Assembly: GCF_022682495.2 (NCBI RefSeq)
Contig: NW_026527273.1
Coordinates: forward strand, 1-64,000
Reading direction: 5' to 3'
DNA from: Desmodus rotundus
Taxonomy: Eukaryota > Chordata > Mammalia > Chiroptera > Phyllostomidae
DNA length: 64,000 nt
The position numbers and the translations under genes were made by a program. Below are positions 22,836 through 35,600 of the stretch, in pieces; within the stretch, counting starts at the first letter, position 1, and each line of letters starts with the position of its first letter. Under the pieces are notes generated by a model. The model ran no database searches. It was not told the DNA's origin and saw only the letters and a list, made by a program, of their open reading frames with translations.

Positions 22836-23051
22836 CCGGCCCCAGGTGCCCACGTCTTCCCTGGGCACTCTGACTCTGCCGGGGTGGGAGACCTGCTGCA
22901 AAGGATGGTCCACGGGAAAACTCGCCGTCCTGTGCGGTGCAGGGAGGGCTTCCGGGTCCCGGGACCGAGCCCAGGGACCTTGTGAACCCCGCCTGATATC
23001 TCAAGGTTGGGGCCCGTGGCCCCGAGGGAGGCCTGTGTTGGGGGGACTGCC

Positions 23052-23062
23052 TGCGCATGCGC
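23052..23062. promoter_or_regulatory. NRF1-like motif TGCGCATGCGC, first of 44 tandem copies
   Basis: The palindromic core GCGCATGCGC is the canonical binding sequence of nuclear respiratory factor 1, a factor of CpG-rich promoters whose binding is blocked by CpG methylation. The motif recurs 117 bp before each unit start. It is exact in 42 of 44 units; the exceptions are 37,233-37,243 and 52,360-52,370 (TGCGCATGCAC). Occupancy is not known. Confidence 0.7.
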
Positions 23063-23128
23063 GGCCCCTGGACTTGGCCTGAAACCAGCCAGCCGCTGCT
23101 CGGACAAAAGCCATCTCCTGGGGGCCTC

Positions 23129-23184
23129 CCCCCTGTTCTTCCATCCGTAAAGGGGGACCCCTTTACGGATGGAAGAACAGGGGG
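23129..23184. repeat. 56-bp near-perfect palindrome, first copy
   Basis: The left arm 23,129-23,155 (CCCCC, TGTTCTTCCATCCGTAAA, GGGG) and right arm 23,158-23,184 are exact reverse complements over 27 bp, separated by GA. The copy recurs at unit start -40 to +15 in all 44 units, mostly without change. Extrusion would give a cruciform, and a transcript would form a hairpin of about 26 bp with a 4-base loop. Edge units (16,003-22,225) have the right arm but an unrelated left arm. Confidence 0.95.
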
Positions 23185-23513
23185 ATCTTCACAGTGGTGG
23201 GGACCAGACGGAGGGGTCTGCGTGTTTCCCGCCACGTAGGCCTGTTGCTCGCACCCCGGCCCCATGTGTCCCAGCCCCATGGAGGCCGAAGGCCGCTCAT
23301 CGCGGAATGCAGGTGTCCTGCCGTGATCCGGGGGTCTGGCCGGGCACTGCCCGGGTCAGAGAGAGCGCCTGGGCCCCGAAGGAGCCCCCTGGAAATCCCG
23401 GGCCCTGGACCTAGTGGCTCCTGGGGCTTCCCCAGGCTGCTGCCATGGGGCCTGGTTCTGGGCAGGTGAATGCCATTTGCGGACACCATGGACAGGAGGC
23501 CGCGGATGCCTTC

Positions 23514-23547
23514 ACGGGGAGGGGGTTGCAGCTCTGGGGGACCCGGG
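23514..23547 (+). other. Potential G-quadruplex tract, first copy
   Basis: Four G-runs (GGGG, GGGGG, GGGGG, GGG) with spacers of 1, 10 and 4 bases recur in each 945-bp unit about 345 bp after the unit start. One spacer exceeds the usual 7-base rule, so stability is uncertain. Confidence 0.4.
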
Positions 23548-25020
23548 TAGCAGCGGTCTCGCTCCCTTGGGGCGTGGTTTTGCTCAGACTTTAGAGAATT
23601 GAAGCCGCTGGGTCCTGGTTGGCCGCCTCGGGGCAGGGTGGGGCCGTTGGAGCCCAAGGAAGACTCTTAGCCACAGAGGAGGGAGCAGGCCTGAGTCCCC
23701 AGGGAGAACTCTTCCACGGGCCTGCGACCCGCCCGCCCGGTCCATCTCCATCTGGCATGGAACCTTGGCCGGCCCCCCGCCCTGGCCCCAGGTGCCCAGG
23801 TCTTCCCTGGGCACTCTGCCTCTGCGGGGGTGGGAGACCTGCTGCAAAGGATGGTCCGCGGGAAAACGCGCCGTCCTGTGCGGTGCAGGGAGGGCTTCCG
23901 GGTCCCGGGACCGAGCCCAGGGACCTTGTGAACCCCGCCTGATATCTCAAGGGTGGGGCCCGTGGCCCCGAGGGAGGCCTGTGTTGGGGGGACTGCCTGC
24001 GCATGCGCGGCCCCTGGACTTGGCCTGAAACCAGCCAGCCGCTGCTCGGACAAAAGCCATCTCCTGGGGGCCTCCCCCCTGTTCTTCCATCCGTAAAGGG
24101 GGACCCCTTTACGGATGGAAGAACAGGGGGATCTTCACAGTGGTGGGGACCAGACGGAGGGGTCTGCGTGTTTCCCGCCACGTAGGCCTGTTGCTCGCAC
24201 CCCGGCCCCATGTGTCCCAGCCCCATGGAGGCCGAAGGCCGCTCATCGCGGAATGCAGGTGTCCTGCCGTGATCCGGGGGTCTGGCCGGGCACTGCCCGG
24301 GTCAGAGAGAGCGCCTGGGCCCCGAAGGAGCCCCCTGGAAATCCCGGGGTCTGGACCTAGTGGCTCCTGGGGCTTCCCCAGGCTCCTGCCATGGGGCCTG
24401 GTTCTGGGCAGGTGAATGCCATTTGCGGACACCATGGACAGGAGGCCGCGGATGCCTTCACGGGGAGGGGGTTGCAGCTCTGGGGGACCCGGGTAGCAGC
24501 GGTCTCGCTCCCTTGGGGCTTGGTTTAGCTCAGACTTTAGAGAATTGAAGCCGCTGGGTCCTGGTTGGCCGCCTCGGGGCAGGGTGTGGCCGTTGGACCC
24601 CAAGGAAGACTCTTAGCCACGGAGGAGGGCGCAGGCCTGAGTCCCCAGGGAGAACTCTTCCACGGGCCTGCGACCCGCCCGCCCGGTCCATCTCCATCTG
24701 GCATGGAACCGTGGCCGGCCCCGCGCCCCGGCCCCAGGTGCCCAGGTCTTCCCGGGGCACTCTGCCTCTGCGGGGGTGGGAGACCTGCTGCAAAGGATGG
24801 TCCGCGGGAAAACGCGCCGTCCTGTGCGGTGCAGGGAGGGCTTCCGGGTCCCAGGACCGAGCCCAGGGACCTTGTGAACCCCGCCTGATATCTCAAGGGT
24901 CGGGCCCGTGGCCCCGAGGGAGACCTGAGTTGGGGGGACTGCCTGCGCATGCGCGGCCCCTGGACTTGGCCTGAAACCAGCCAGCCGCTGCTCGGACAAA
25001 AGCCATCTCCTGGGGGCCTC

Positions 25021-25076
25021 CCCCCTGTTCTTCCATCCGTAAAGGGGGACTCCTTTACGGATGGAAGAACAGGGGG
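25021..25076. repeat. Palindrome copy with one arm mismatch
   Basis: The right arm begins CTCC instead of CCCC, giving one G-T type mismatch in the stem. Confidence 0.85.
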
Positions 25077-28000
25077 ATCTTCACAGTGGTGGGGACCAGA
25101 CGGAGGGGTCTGCGTGTTTCCCGCCACGTAGGCCTGTTGCTCGCACCCCGGCCCCATGTGTCCCAGCCCCATGGAGGCCGAAGGCCGCTCATCGCGGAAT
25201 GCAAGTGTCCTGCCGTGATCCGGGGGTCTGGCCGGGCACTGCCCGGGTCAGAGAGAGCGCCTGGGCCCCGAAGGAGCCCCCTGGAAATCCCGGGGTCTGG
25301 ACCTAGTGGCTCCTGGGGCTTCCCCAGGCTCCTGCCATGGGGCCTGGTTATGGGCAGGTGAATGCCATTTGCGGACACCATGGACAGGAGGCCGCGGATG
25401 CCTTCACGGGGAGGGGGTTGCAGCTCTGGGGGACCCGGGTAGCAGCGGTCTCGCTCCCTTGGGGCTTGGTTTAGCTCAGACTTTAGAGAATTGAAGCCGC
25501 TGGGTCCTGGTTGGCCGCCTCGGGGCAGGGTGTGGCCGTTGGACCCCAAGGAAGACTCTTAGCCACGGAGGAGGGCGCAGGCCTGAGTCCCCAGGGAGAA
25601 CTCTTCCACGGGCCTGCGACCCGCCCGCCCGGTCCATCTCCATCTGGCATGGAACCGTGGCCGGCCCCGCGCCCCGGCCCCAGGTGCCCAGATCTTCCCG
25701 GGGCACTCTGCCTCTGCGGGGGTGGGAGACCTGCTGCAAAGGATGGTCCGCGGGAAAACGCGCCGTCCTGTGCGGTGCAGGGAGGGCTTCCGGGTCCCGG
25801 GACCGAGCCCAGGGACCTTGTGAACCCCGCCTGATATCTCAAGGGTCGGGCCCGTGGCCCCGAGGGAGACCTGAGTTGGGGGGACTGCCTGCGCATGCGC
25901 GGCCCCTGGACTTGGCCTGAAACCAGCCAGCCGCTGCTCGGACAAAAGCCATCTCCTGGGGGCCTCCCCCCTGTTCTTCCATCCGTAAAGGGGGACCCCT
26001 TTACGGATGGAAGAACAGGGGGATCTTCACAGTGGTGGGGACCAGACGGAGGGGTCTGCTTGTTTCCCGCCACGTAGGCCTGTTGCTCGCACCCCGGCCC
26101 CATGTGTCCCAGCCCCATGGAGGCCGAAGGCCGCTCATCGCGGAATGCAGGTGTCCTGCCGTGATCCGGGGGTCTGGCCGGGCACTGCCCGGGTCAGAGA
26201 GAGCGCCTGGGCCCCGAAGGAGCCCCCTGGAAATGCCGGGGTCTGGACCTAGTGGCTCCTGGGGCTTCCCCAGGCTCCTGCCATGGGGCCTGGTTCTGGG
26301 CAGGTGAATGCCATTTGCGGACACCATGGACAGGAGGCCGCGGATGCCTTCACGGGGAGGGGGTTGCAGCTCTGGGGGACCCGGGTAGCAGCGGTCTCGC
26401 TCCCTTGGGGCGTGGTTTTGCTCAGACTTTAGAGAGTTGAAACCGCTGGGTCCTGGTTGGCCGCCTCGGGGAGGGTGGGGCCGTTGGAGCCCAAGGAAGA
26501 CTCTTAGCCACAGAGGAGGGAGCAGGCCTGAGTCCCCAGGGAGAACTCTTCTAGGGGCCTGCGACCCGCCCGCCCGGTCCATCTCCATCTGGCATGGAAC
26601 CGTGGCCGGCCCCGCGCCCCGGCCCCAGGTGCCCAGGTCTTCCCTGGGCACTCTGCCTCTGCGGGGGTGGGAGTACTGCTGAAAAGGATGGTCCGCGGGA
26701 AAACGCGCCGACCTGTGCGGTGCAGGGGTGGCTTCCGGGTCCCGGGACCGAGCCCAGGGACCTTGTGAACCCCGCCTGATATCTCAAGGGTGGGGCCCGT
26801 GGCCCCGAGGGAGGCCTGTGTTGGGGGGACTGCCTGCGCATGCGCGGCCCCTGGACTTGGCCTGAAACCAGCCAGCCGCTGCTCGGACAAAAGCCATCTC
26901 CTGGGGGCCTCCCCCCTGTTCTTCCATCCGTAAAGGGGGACCCCTTTACGGATGGAAGAACAGGGGGATCTTCACAGTGGTGGGGACCAGACGGAGGGGT
27001 CTGCGTGTTTCCCGCCACGTAGGCCTGTTGCTCGCACCCCGGCCCCATGTGTCCCAGCCCCATGGAGGCCGAAGGCCGCTCATCGCGGAATGCAGGTGTC
27101 CTGCCGTGATCCGGGGGTCTGGCCGGGCACTGCCCGGGTCAGAGAGAGCGCCTGGGCCCCGAAGGAGCCCCCTGGAAATCCCGGGGTCTGGACCTAGTGG
27201 CTCCTGGGGCTTCCCCAGGCTCCTGCCATGGGGCCTGGTTCTGGGCAGGTGAATGCCATTTGCGGACACCATGGACAGGAGGCCGCGGATGCCTTCACGG
27301 GGAGGGGGTTGCAGCTCTGGGGGACCCGGGTAGCAGCGGTCTCGCTCCCTTGGGGCGTGGTTTAGCTCAGACTTTAGAGAATTGAAGCCGCTGGGTCCTG
27401 GTTGGCCGCCTCGGGGCAGGGTGTGGCCGTTGGAGCCCAAGGAAGACTCTTAGCCACGGAGGAGGGCGCAGGCCTGAGTCCCCAGGGAGAACTCTTCCAC
27501 GGGCCTGCGACCCGCCCGCCCGGTCCATCTCCATCTGGCATGGAACCGTGGCCGGCCCCGCGCCCCGGCCCCAGGTGCCCAGGTCTTCCCGGGGCACTCT
27601 GCCTCTGCGGGGGTGGGAGACCTGCTGCGAAGGATGGTCCGCGGGAAAACGCGCCGTCCTGTGCGGTGCAGGGAGGGCTTCCGGGTCCCGGGACCGAGCC
27701 CAGGGACCTTGTGAACCCCGCCTGATATCTCAAGGGTGGGGCCCGTGGCCCCGAGGGAGACCTGAGTTGGGGGGACTGCCTGCGCATGCGCGGCCCCTGG
27801 ACTTGGCCTGAAACCAGCCAGCCGCTGCTCGGATAAAAGCCATCTCCTGGGGGCCTCCCCCCTGTTCTTCCATCCGTAAAGGGGGACCCCTTTACGGATG
27901 GAAGAACAGGGGGATCTTCACAGTGGTGGGGACCAGACGGAGGGGTCTGCGTGTTTCCCGCCACGTAGGCCTGTTGCTCGCACCCCGGCCCCATGTGTCC

Positions 28001-30734
28001 CAGCCCCATGGAGGCCGAAGGCCGCTCATCGCGGAATGCAGGTGTCCTGCCGTGATCCGGGGGTCTGGCCGGGCACTGCCCGGGTCAGAGAGAGCGCCTG
28101 GGCCCCGAAGGAGCCCCCTGGAAATGCCGGGGTTTGGACCTAGTGGCTCCTGGGGCTTCCCCAGGCTCCGGCCATGGGGCCTGGTTCTGGGCAGGTGAAT
28201 GCCATTTGCGGACACCATGGACAGGAGGCCGCGGATGCCTTCACGGGGAGGGGGTTGAGGCTCTGGGGGACCCGGGTAGCAGCGGTCTCGCTCCCTTGGG
28301 GCTTGGTTTAGCTCAGACTTTAGAGAATTGAAGCCGCTGGGTCCTGGTTGGCCGCCTCGGGGCAGGGTGTGGCCGTTGGAGCCCAAGGAAGACTCTTAGC
28401 CACGGAGGAGGGCGCAGGCCTGAGTCCCCAGGGAGAACTCTTCTAGGGGCCTGCGACCCGCCTGTCCGGTCCATCTCCATCTGGCATGGAACCGTGGCCG
28501 GCCCCGCGCCCCGGCCCCAGGTGCCCAGGTCTTCCCGGGGCACTCTGCCTCTGCGGGGGTGGGAGACCTGCTGCAAAGGATGGTCCGCGGGAAAACGCGC
28601 CGTCCTGTGCGGTGCAGGGAGGGCTTCCGGGTCCCGGGACCGAGCCCAGGGACCTTGTGAACCCCGCCTGATATCTCAAGGTTGGGGCCCGTGGCCCCGA
28701 GGGAGGCCTGAGTTGGGGGGACTGCCTGCGCATGCGCGGCCCCTGGACTTGGCCTGAAACCAGCCAGCCGCTGCTCGGACAAAAGCCATCTCCTGGGGGC
28801 CTCCCCCCTGTTCTTCCATCCGTAAAGGGGGACCCCTTTACGGATGGAAGAACAGGGGGATCTTCACAGTGGTGGGGACCAGACGGAGGGGTCTGCGTGT
28901 TTCCCGCCACGTAGGCCTGTTGCTCGCACCCCGGCCCCATGTGTCCCAGCCCCATGGAGGCCGAAGGCCGCTCATCGCGGAATGCAGGTGTCCTGCCGTG
29001 ATCCGGGGGTCTGGCCGGGCACTGCCCGGGTCAGAGAGAGCGCCTGGGCCCCGAAGGAGCCCCCTGGAAATCCCGGGGTCTGGACCTAGTGGCTCCTGGG
29101 GCTTCCCCAGGCTCCTGCCATGGGGCCTGGTTCTGGGCAGGTGAATGCCATTTGCGGACACCATGGACAGGAGGCCGCGGATGCCTTCACGGGGAGGGGG
29201 TTGCAGCTCTGGGGGACCCGGGTAGCAGCGGTCTCGCTCCCTTGGGGCTTGGTTTAGCTCAGACTTTAGAGAATTGAAGCCGCTGGGTCCTGGTTGGCCG
29301 CCTCGGGGCAGGGTGTGGCCGTTGGAGCCCAAGGAAGACTCTTAGCCACGGAGGAGGGCGCAGGCCTGAGTCCCCAGGGAGAACTCTTCCACGGGCCTGC
29401 GACCCGCCCGCCCGGTCCATCTCCATCTGGCATGGAACCGTGGCCGGCCCCGCGCCCCGGCCCCAGGTGCCCAGGTCTTCCCGGGGCACTCTGCCTCTGC
29501 GGGGGTGGGAGACCTGCTGCAAAGGATGGTCCGCGGGAAAACGCGCCGTCCTGTGCGGTGCAGGGAGGGCTTCCGGGTCCCGGGACCGAGCCCAGGGACC
29601 TTGTGAACCCCGCCTGATATCTCAAGGGTCGGGCCCGTGGCCCCGAGGGAGACCTGAGTTGGGGGGACTGCCTGCGCATGCGCGGCCCCTGGACTTGGCC
29701 TGAAACCAGCCAGCCGCTGCTCGGACAAAAGCCATCTCCTGGGGGCCTCCCCCCTGTTCTTCCATCCGTAAAGGGGGACCCCTTTACGGATGGAAGAACA
29801 GGGGGATCTTCACAGTGGTGGGGACCAGACGGAGGGGTCTGCGTGTTTCCCGCCACGTAGGCCTGTTGCTCGCACCCCGGCCCCATGTGTCCCAGCCCCA
29901 TGGAGGCCGAAGGCCGCTCATCGCGGAATGCAGGTGTCCTGCCGTGATCCGGGGGTCTGGCCGGGCACTGCCCGGGTCAGAGAGAGCGCCTGGGCCCGGA
30001 AGGAGCCCCCTGGAAATCCCGGGGTCTGGACCTAGTGGCTCCTGGGGCTTCCCCAGGCTCCTGCCATGGGGCCTGGTTCTGGGCAGGTGAATGCCATTTG
30101 CGGACACCATGGACAGGAGGCCGCGGATGCCTTCACGGGGAGGGGGTTGCAGCTCTGGGGGACCCGGGTAGCAGCGGTCTCGCTCCCTTGGGGCGTGGTT
30201 TTGCTCAGACTTTAGAGAGTTGAAACCGCTGGGTCCTGGTTGGCCGCCTCGGGGAGGGTGGGGCCGTTGGAGCCCAAGGAAGACTCTTAGCCACAGAGGA
30301 GGGAGCAGGCCTGAGTCCCCAGGGAGAACTCTTCTAGGGGCCTGCGACCCGCCCGCCCGGTCCATCTCCATCTGGCATGGAACCGTGGCCGGCCCCGCGC
30401 CCCGGCCCCAGGTGCCCAGGTCTTCCCGGGGCACTCTGCCTCTGTGGGGGTGGGAGACCTGCTGCAAAGGATGGTCCGCGGGAAAACGCGCCGTCCTGTG
30501 CGGTGCAGGGAGGGCTTCCGGGTCCCGGGACCGAGCCCAGGGACCTTGTGAACCCCGCCTGATATCTCAAGGGTGGGGCCCGTGGCCCCGAGGGAGGCCT
30601 GAGTTGGGGGGACTGCCTGCGCATGCGCGGCCCCTGGACTTGGCCTGAAACCAGCCAGCCGCTGCTCGGACAAAAGCCATCTCCTGGGGGCCTCCCCCCT
30701 GTTCTTCCATCCGTAAAGGGGGACCCCTTTACGG

Positions 30735-32618
30735 ATGGAAGAACAGGGGGATCTTCACAGTGGTGGGGACCAGACGGAGGGGTCTGCGTGTTTCCCGCCA
30801 CGTAGGCCTGTTGCTCGCACCCCGGCCCCATGTGTCCCAGCCCCATGGAGGCCGAAGGCCGCTCATCGGGGAATGCAGGTGTCCTGCCGTGATCCTGGGG
30901 TCTGGCCGGGCACTGCCCGGGTCAGAGAGAGCGCCTGGGCCCCGATGGAGCCCCCTGGAAATCCCGGGCCCTGGACCTAGTGGCTCCTGGGGCTTCCCCA
31001 GGCTGCTGCAATGGGGCCTGGTTCTGGGCAGGTGAATGCCATTTGCGGACACCATGGACAGGAGGCCGCGGATGCCTTCACGGGGAGGGGGTTGCAGCTC
31101 TGGGGGACCCGGGTAGCAGCGGTCTCGCTCCCTTGGGGCGTGGTTTTGCTCAGACTTTAGAGAATTGAAGCCGCTGTGTCCTGGTTGGCCGCCTCGGGGC
31201 AGGGTGGGGCCGTTGGAGCCCAAGGAAGACTCTTAGCCACGGGGAGGGCGCAGGCCTGAGTCCCCAGGGAGAACTCTTCCACGGGCCTGCGACCCGCCCG
31301 CCCGGTCCATCTCCATCTGGCATGGAACCTTGGCCGCCCCGCTCCCCGGCCCCAGGTGCCCAGGTCTTCCCTGGGCACTCTGCCTCTGCGGGGGTGGGAG
31401 ACCTGCTGCAAAGGATGGTCCGCGGGAAAACGCGCCGTCCTGTGCGGTGCAGGGAGGGCTTCCGGGTCCCGGGACCGAGCCCAGGGACCTTGTGAACCCC
31501 GCCTGATATCTCAAGGGTGGGGCCCGTGGCCCCGAGGGAGGCCTGAGTTGGGGGGACTGCCTGCGCATGCGCGGCCCCTGGACTTGGCCTGAAACCAGCC
31601 AGCCGCTGCTCGGACAAAAGCCATCTCCTGGGGGCCTCCCCCCTGTTCTTCCATCCGTAAAGGGGGACCCCTTTACGGATGGAAGAACAGGGGGATCTTC
31701 ACAGTGGTGGGGACCAGACGGAGGGGTCTGCGTGTTTCCCGCCACGTAGGCCTGTTGCTCGCACCCCGGCCCCATGTGTCCCAGCCCCATGGAGGCCGAA
31801 GGCCGCTCATCGCGGAATGCAGGTGTCCTGCCGTGATCCGGGGGTCTGGCCGGGCACTGCCCGGGTCAGAGAGAGCGCCTGGGCCCGGAAGGAGCCCCCT
31901 GGAAATCCCGGGGTCTGGACCTAGTGGCTCCTGGGGCTTCCCCAGGCTCCTGCCATGGGGCCTGGTTCTGGGCAGGTGAATGCCATTTGCGGACACCATG
32001 GACAGGAGGCCGCGGATGCCTTCACGGGGAGGGGGTTGCAGCTCTGGGGGACCCGGGTAGCAGCGGTCTCGCTCCCTTGGGGCGTGGTTTTGCTCAGACT
32101 TTAGAGAATTGAAACCGCTGGGTCCTGGTTGGCCGCCTCGGGGAGGGTGGGGCCGTTGGAGCCCAAGGAAGACTCTTAGCCACAGAGGAGGGAGCAGGCC
32201 TGAGTCCCCAGGGAGAACTCTTCTAGGGGCCTACGACCCGACCGCCCGGTCCATCTCCATCTGGCATGGAACCGTGGCCGGCCCCGCGCCCCGGCCCCAG
32301 GTGCCCAGGTCTTCCCGGGGCACTCTGCCTCTGTGGGGGTGGGAGACCTGCTGCAAAGGATGGTCCGCGGGAAAACGGGCCGTCCTGTGCGGTGCAGGGA
32401 GGGCTTCCGGGTCCCGGGACCGAGCCCAGGGACCTTGTGAACCCCGCCTGATATCTCAAGGGTGGGGCCCGTGGCCCCGAGGGAGGCCTGAGTTGGGGGG
32501 ACTGCCTGCGCATGCGCGGCCCCTGGACTTGGCCTGAAACCAGCCAGCCGCTGCTCGGACAAAAGCCATCTCCTGGGGGCCTCCCCCCTGTTCTTCCATC
32601 CGTAAAGGGGGACCCCTT
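30735..32618. repeat. Pair of variant units copied elsewhere in the array
   Basis: Private variants (atcctggggtctgg, cccgatggagcc, gccgctgtgtcc, ccacggggaggg, then cccggaaggagcc and ggcctacgaccc) recur in the same order at 43,970-45,853. The displacement is exactly 13,235 bp, or 14 units. Confidence 0.85.
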
Positions 32619-35600
32619 TACGGATGGAAGAACAGGGGGATCTTCACAGTGGTGGGGACCAGACGGAGGGGTCTGCGTGTTTCCCGCCACGTAGGCCTGT
32701 TGCTCGCACCCCGGCCCCATGTGTCCCAGCCCCATGGAGGCCGAAGGCCGCTCATCGCGGAATGCAGGTGTCCTGCCGTGATCCGGGGGTCTGGCCGGGC
32801 ACTGCCCGGGTCAGAGAGAGCGCCTGGGCCCCGAAGGAGCCCCCTGGAAATCCCGGGCCCTGGACCTAGTGGCTCCTGGGGCTTCCCCAGGCTCCTGCCA
32901 TGGGGCCTGGTTCTGGGCAGGTGAATGCCATTTGCGGACACCATGGACAGGAGGCCGCGGATGCCTTCACGGGGAGGGGGTTGCAGCTCTGGGGGACCCG
33001 GGTAGCAGCGGTCTCGCTCCCTTGGGGCGTGGTTTTGCTCAGACTTTAGAGAGTTGAAACCGCTGGGTCCTGGTTGGCCGCCTCGGGGAGGGTGGGGCCG
33101 TTGGAGCCCAAGGAAGACTCTTAGCCACTGAGGAGGGAGCAGGCCTGAGTCCCCAGGGAGAACTCTTCTAGGGGCCTGCGACCCGCCCGCCCGGTCCATC
33201 TCCATCTGGCATGGAACCGTGGCCGGCCCCGCGCCCCGGCCCCAGGTGCCCAGGTCTTCCCGGGGCACTCTGCCTCTGTGGGGGTGGGAGACCTGCTGCA
33301 AAGGATGGTCCGCGGGAAAACGCGCCGTCCTGTGCGGTGCAGGGAGGGCTTCCGGGTCCCGGGACCGAGCCCAGGGACCTTGTGAACCCCGCCTGATATC
33401 TCAAGGGTGGGGCCCGTGGCCCCGAGGGAGGCCTGAGTTGGGGGGACTGCCTGCGCATGCGCGGCCCCTGGACTTGGCCTGAAACCAGCCAGCCGCTGCT
33501 CGGACAAAAGCCATCTCCTGGGGGCCTCCCCCCTGTTCTTCCATCCGTAAAGGGGGACCCCTTTACGGATGGAAGAACAGGGGGATCTTCACAGTGGTGG
33601 GGACCAGACGGAGGGGTCTGCGTGTTTCCCGCCACGTAGGCCTGTTGCTCGCACCCCGGCCCCATGTGTCCCAGCCCCATGGAGGCCGAAGGCCGCTCAT
33701 CGGGGAATGCAGGTGTCCTGCCGTGATCCGGGGGTCTGGCCGGGCACTGCCCGGGTCAGAGAGAGCGCCTGGGCCCCGAAGGAGCCCCCTGGAAATCCCG
33801 GGCCCTGGACCTAGTGGCTCCTGGGGCTTCCCCAGGCTGCTGCCATGGGGCCTGGTTCTGGGCAGGTGAATGCCATTTGCGGACACCATGGACAGGAGGC
33901 CGCGGATGCCTTCACGGGGAGGGGGTTGCAGCTCTGGGGGACCCGGGTAGCAGCGGTCTCGCTCCCTTGGGTCGTGGTTTTGCTCAGACTTTAGAGAATT
34001 GAAGCCGCTGGGTCCTGGTTGGCCGCCTCGGGGCAGGGTGGGGCCGTTGGAGCCCAAGGAAGACTCTTAGCCACGGAGGAGGGCGCAGGCCTGAGTCCCC
34101 AGGGAGAACTCTTCCACGGGCCTGCGACCCGCCCGCCCGGTCCATCTCCATCTGGCATGGAACCTTGGCCGGCCCCCCGCCCTGGCCCCAGGTGCCCAGG
34201 TCTTCCCTGGGCACTCTGCCTCTGCGGGGGTGGGAGTACTGCTGAAAAGGATGGTCCGCGGGAAAACGCGCCGTCCTGTGCGGTGCAGGGAGGGCTTCCG
34301 GGTCCCGGGACCGAGCCCAGGGACCTTGTGAACCCCGCCTGATATCTCAAGGGTGGGGCCCGTGGCCCCGAGGGAGGCGTGTGTTGGGGGGACTGCCTGC
34401 GCATGCGCGGCCCCTGGACTTGGCCTGAAACCAGCCAGCCGCTGCTCGGACAAAAGCCATCTCCTGGGGGCCTCCCCCCTGTTCTTCCATCCGTAAAGGG
34501 GGACCCCTTTACGGATGGAAGAACAGGGGGATCTTCACAGTGGTGGGGACCAGACGGAGGGGTCTGCGTGTTTCCCGCCACGTAGGCCTGTTGCTCGCAC
34601 CCCGGCCCCATGTGTCCCAGCCCCATGGAGGCCGAAGGCCGCTCATCGCGGAATGCAGGTGTCCTGCCGTGATCCGGGGGTCTGGCCGGGCACTGCCCGG
34701 GTCAGAGAGAGCGCCTGGGCCCCGAAGGAGCCCCCTGGAAATCCCGGGGTCTGGACCTAGTGGCTCCTGGGGCTTCCCCAGGCTCCTGCCATGGGGCCTG
34801 GTTCTGGGCAGGTGAATGCCATTTGCGGACACCATGGACAGGAGGCCGCGGATGCCTTCACGGGGAGGGGGTTGCAGCTCTGGGGGACCCGGGTAGCAGC
34901 GGTCTCGCTCCCTTGGGGCGTGGTTTTGCTCAGACTTTAGAGAGTTGAAACCGCTGGGTCCTGGTTGGCCGCCTCGGGGAGGGTGTGGCCGTTGGAGCCC
35001 AAGGAAGACTCTTAGCCACAGAGGAGGGAGCAGGCCTGAGTCCCCAGGGAGAACTCTTCTAGGGGCCTGCGACCCGCCCGCCCGGTCCATCTCCATCTGG
35101 CATGGAACCGTGGCCGGCCCCGCGCCCCGGCCCCAGGTGCCCAGGTCTTCCCGGGGCACTCTGCCTCTGCGGGGGTGGGAGACCTGCTGCAAAGGATGGT
35201 CCGCGGGAAAACGCGCCGTCCTGTGCGGTGCAGGGAGGGCTTCCGGGTCCCGGGACCGAGCCCAGGGACCTTGTGAACCCCGCCTGATATCTCAAGGTTG
35301 GGGCCCGTGGCCCCGAGGGAGGCCTGAGTTGGGGGGACTGCCTGCGCATGCGCGGCCCCTGGACTTGGCCTGAAACCAGCCAGCCGCTGCTCGGACAAAA
35401 GCCATCTCCTGGGGGCCTCTCCCCTGTTCTTCCATCCGTAAAGGGGGACCCCTTTACGGATGGAAGAACAGGGGGATCTTCACAGTGGTGGGGACCAGAC
35501 GGAGGGGTCTGCGTGTTTCCCGCCACGTAGGCCTGTTGCTCGCACCCCGGCCCCATGTGTCCCAGCCCCATGGAGGCCGAAGGCCGCTCATCGCGGAATG

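Larger units (their letters stand above)
22225..23168. repeat. Hybrid unit: old-type anchor, new-type body (944 bp)
   Basis: Its left edge has the edge-unit form (anchor preceded by 'ctcctcaaggagga', no palindrome). After about 22,455 it contains the extra segment of about 380 bp seen in all later units, has only one 23-bp element (about 22,996), and ends with the first palindrome. It therefore records the transition between the two unit types. It is more diverged than the interior units (for example 'aagtcccggg' and 'ctcgccgtcc'). Confidence 0.9.

Noticed and set aside
23577..23598. tRNA-like A-box (tagctcag or tgctcag before 'actttagag') in each unit
   Set aside because: There is no B-box at a suitable distance and no cloverleaf can be drawn. 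It is a chance match to a short motif.
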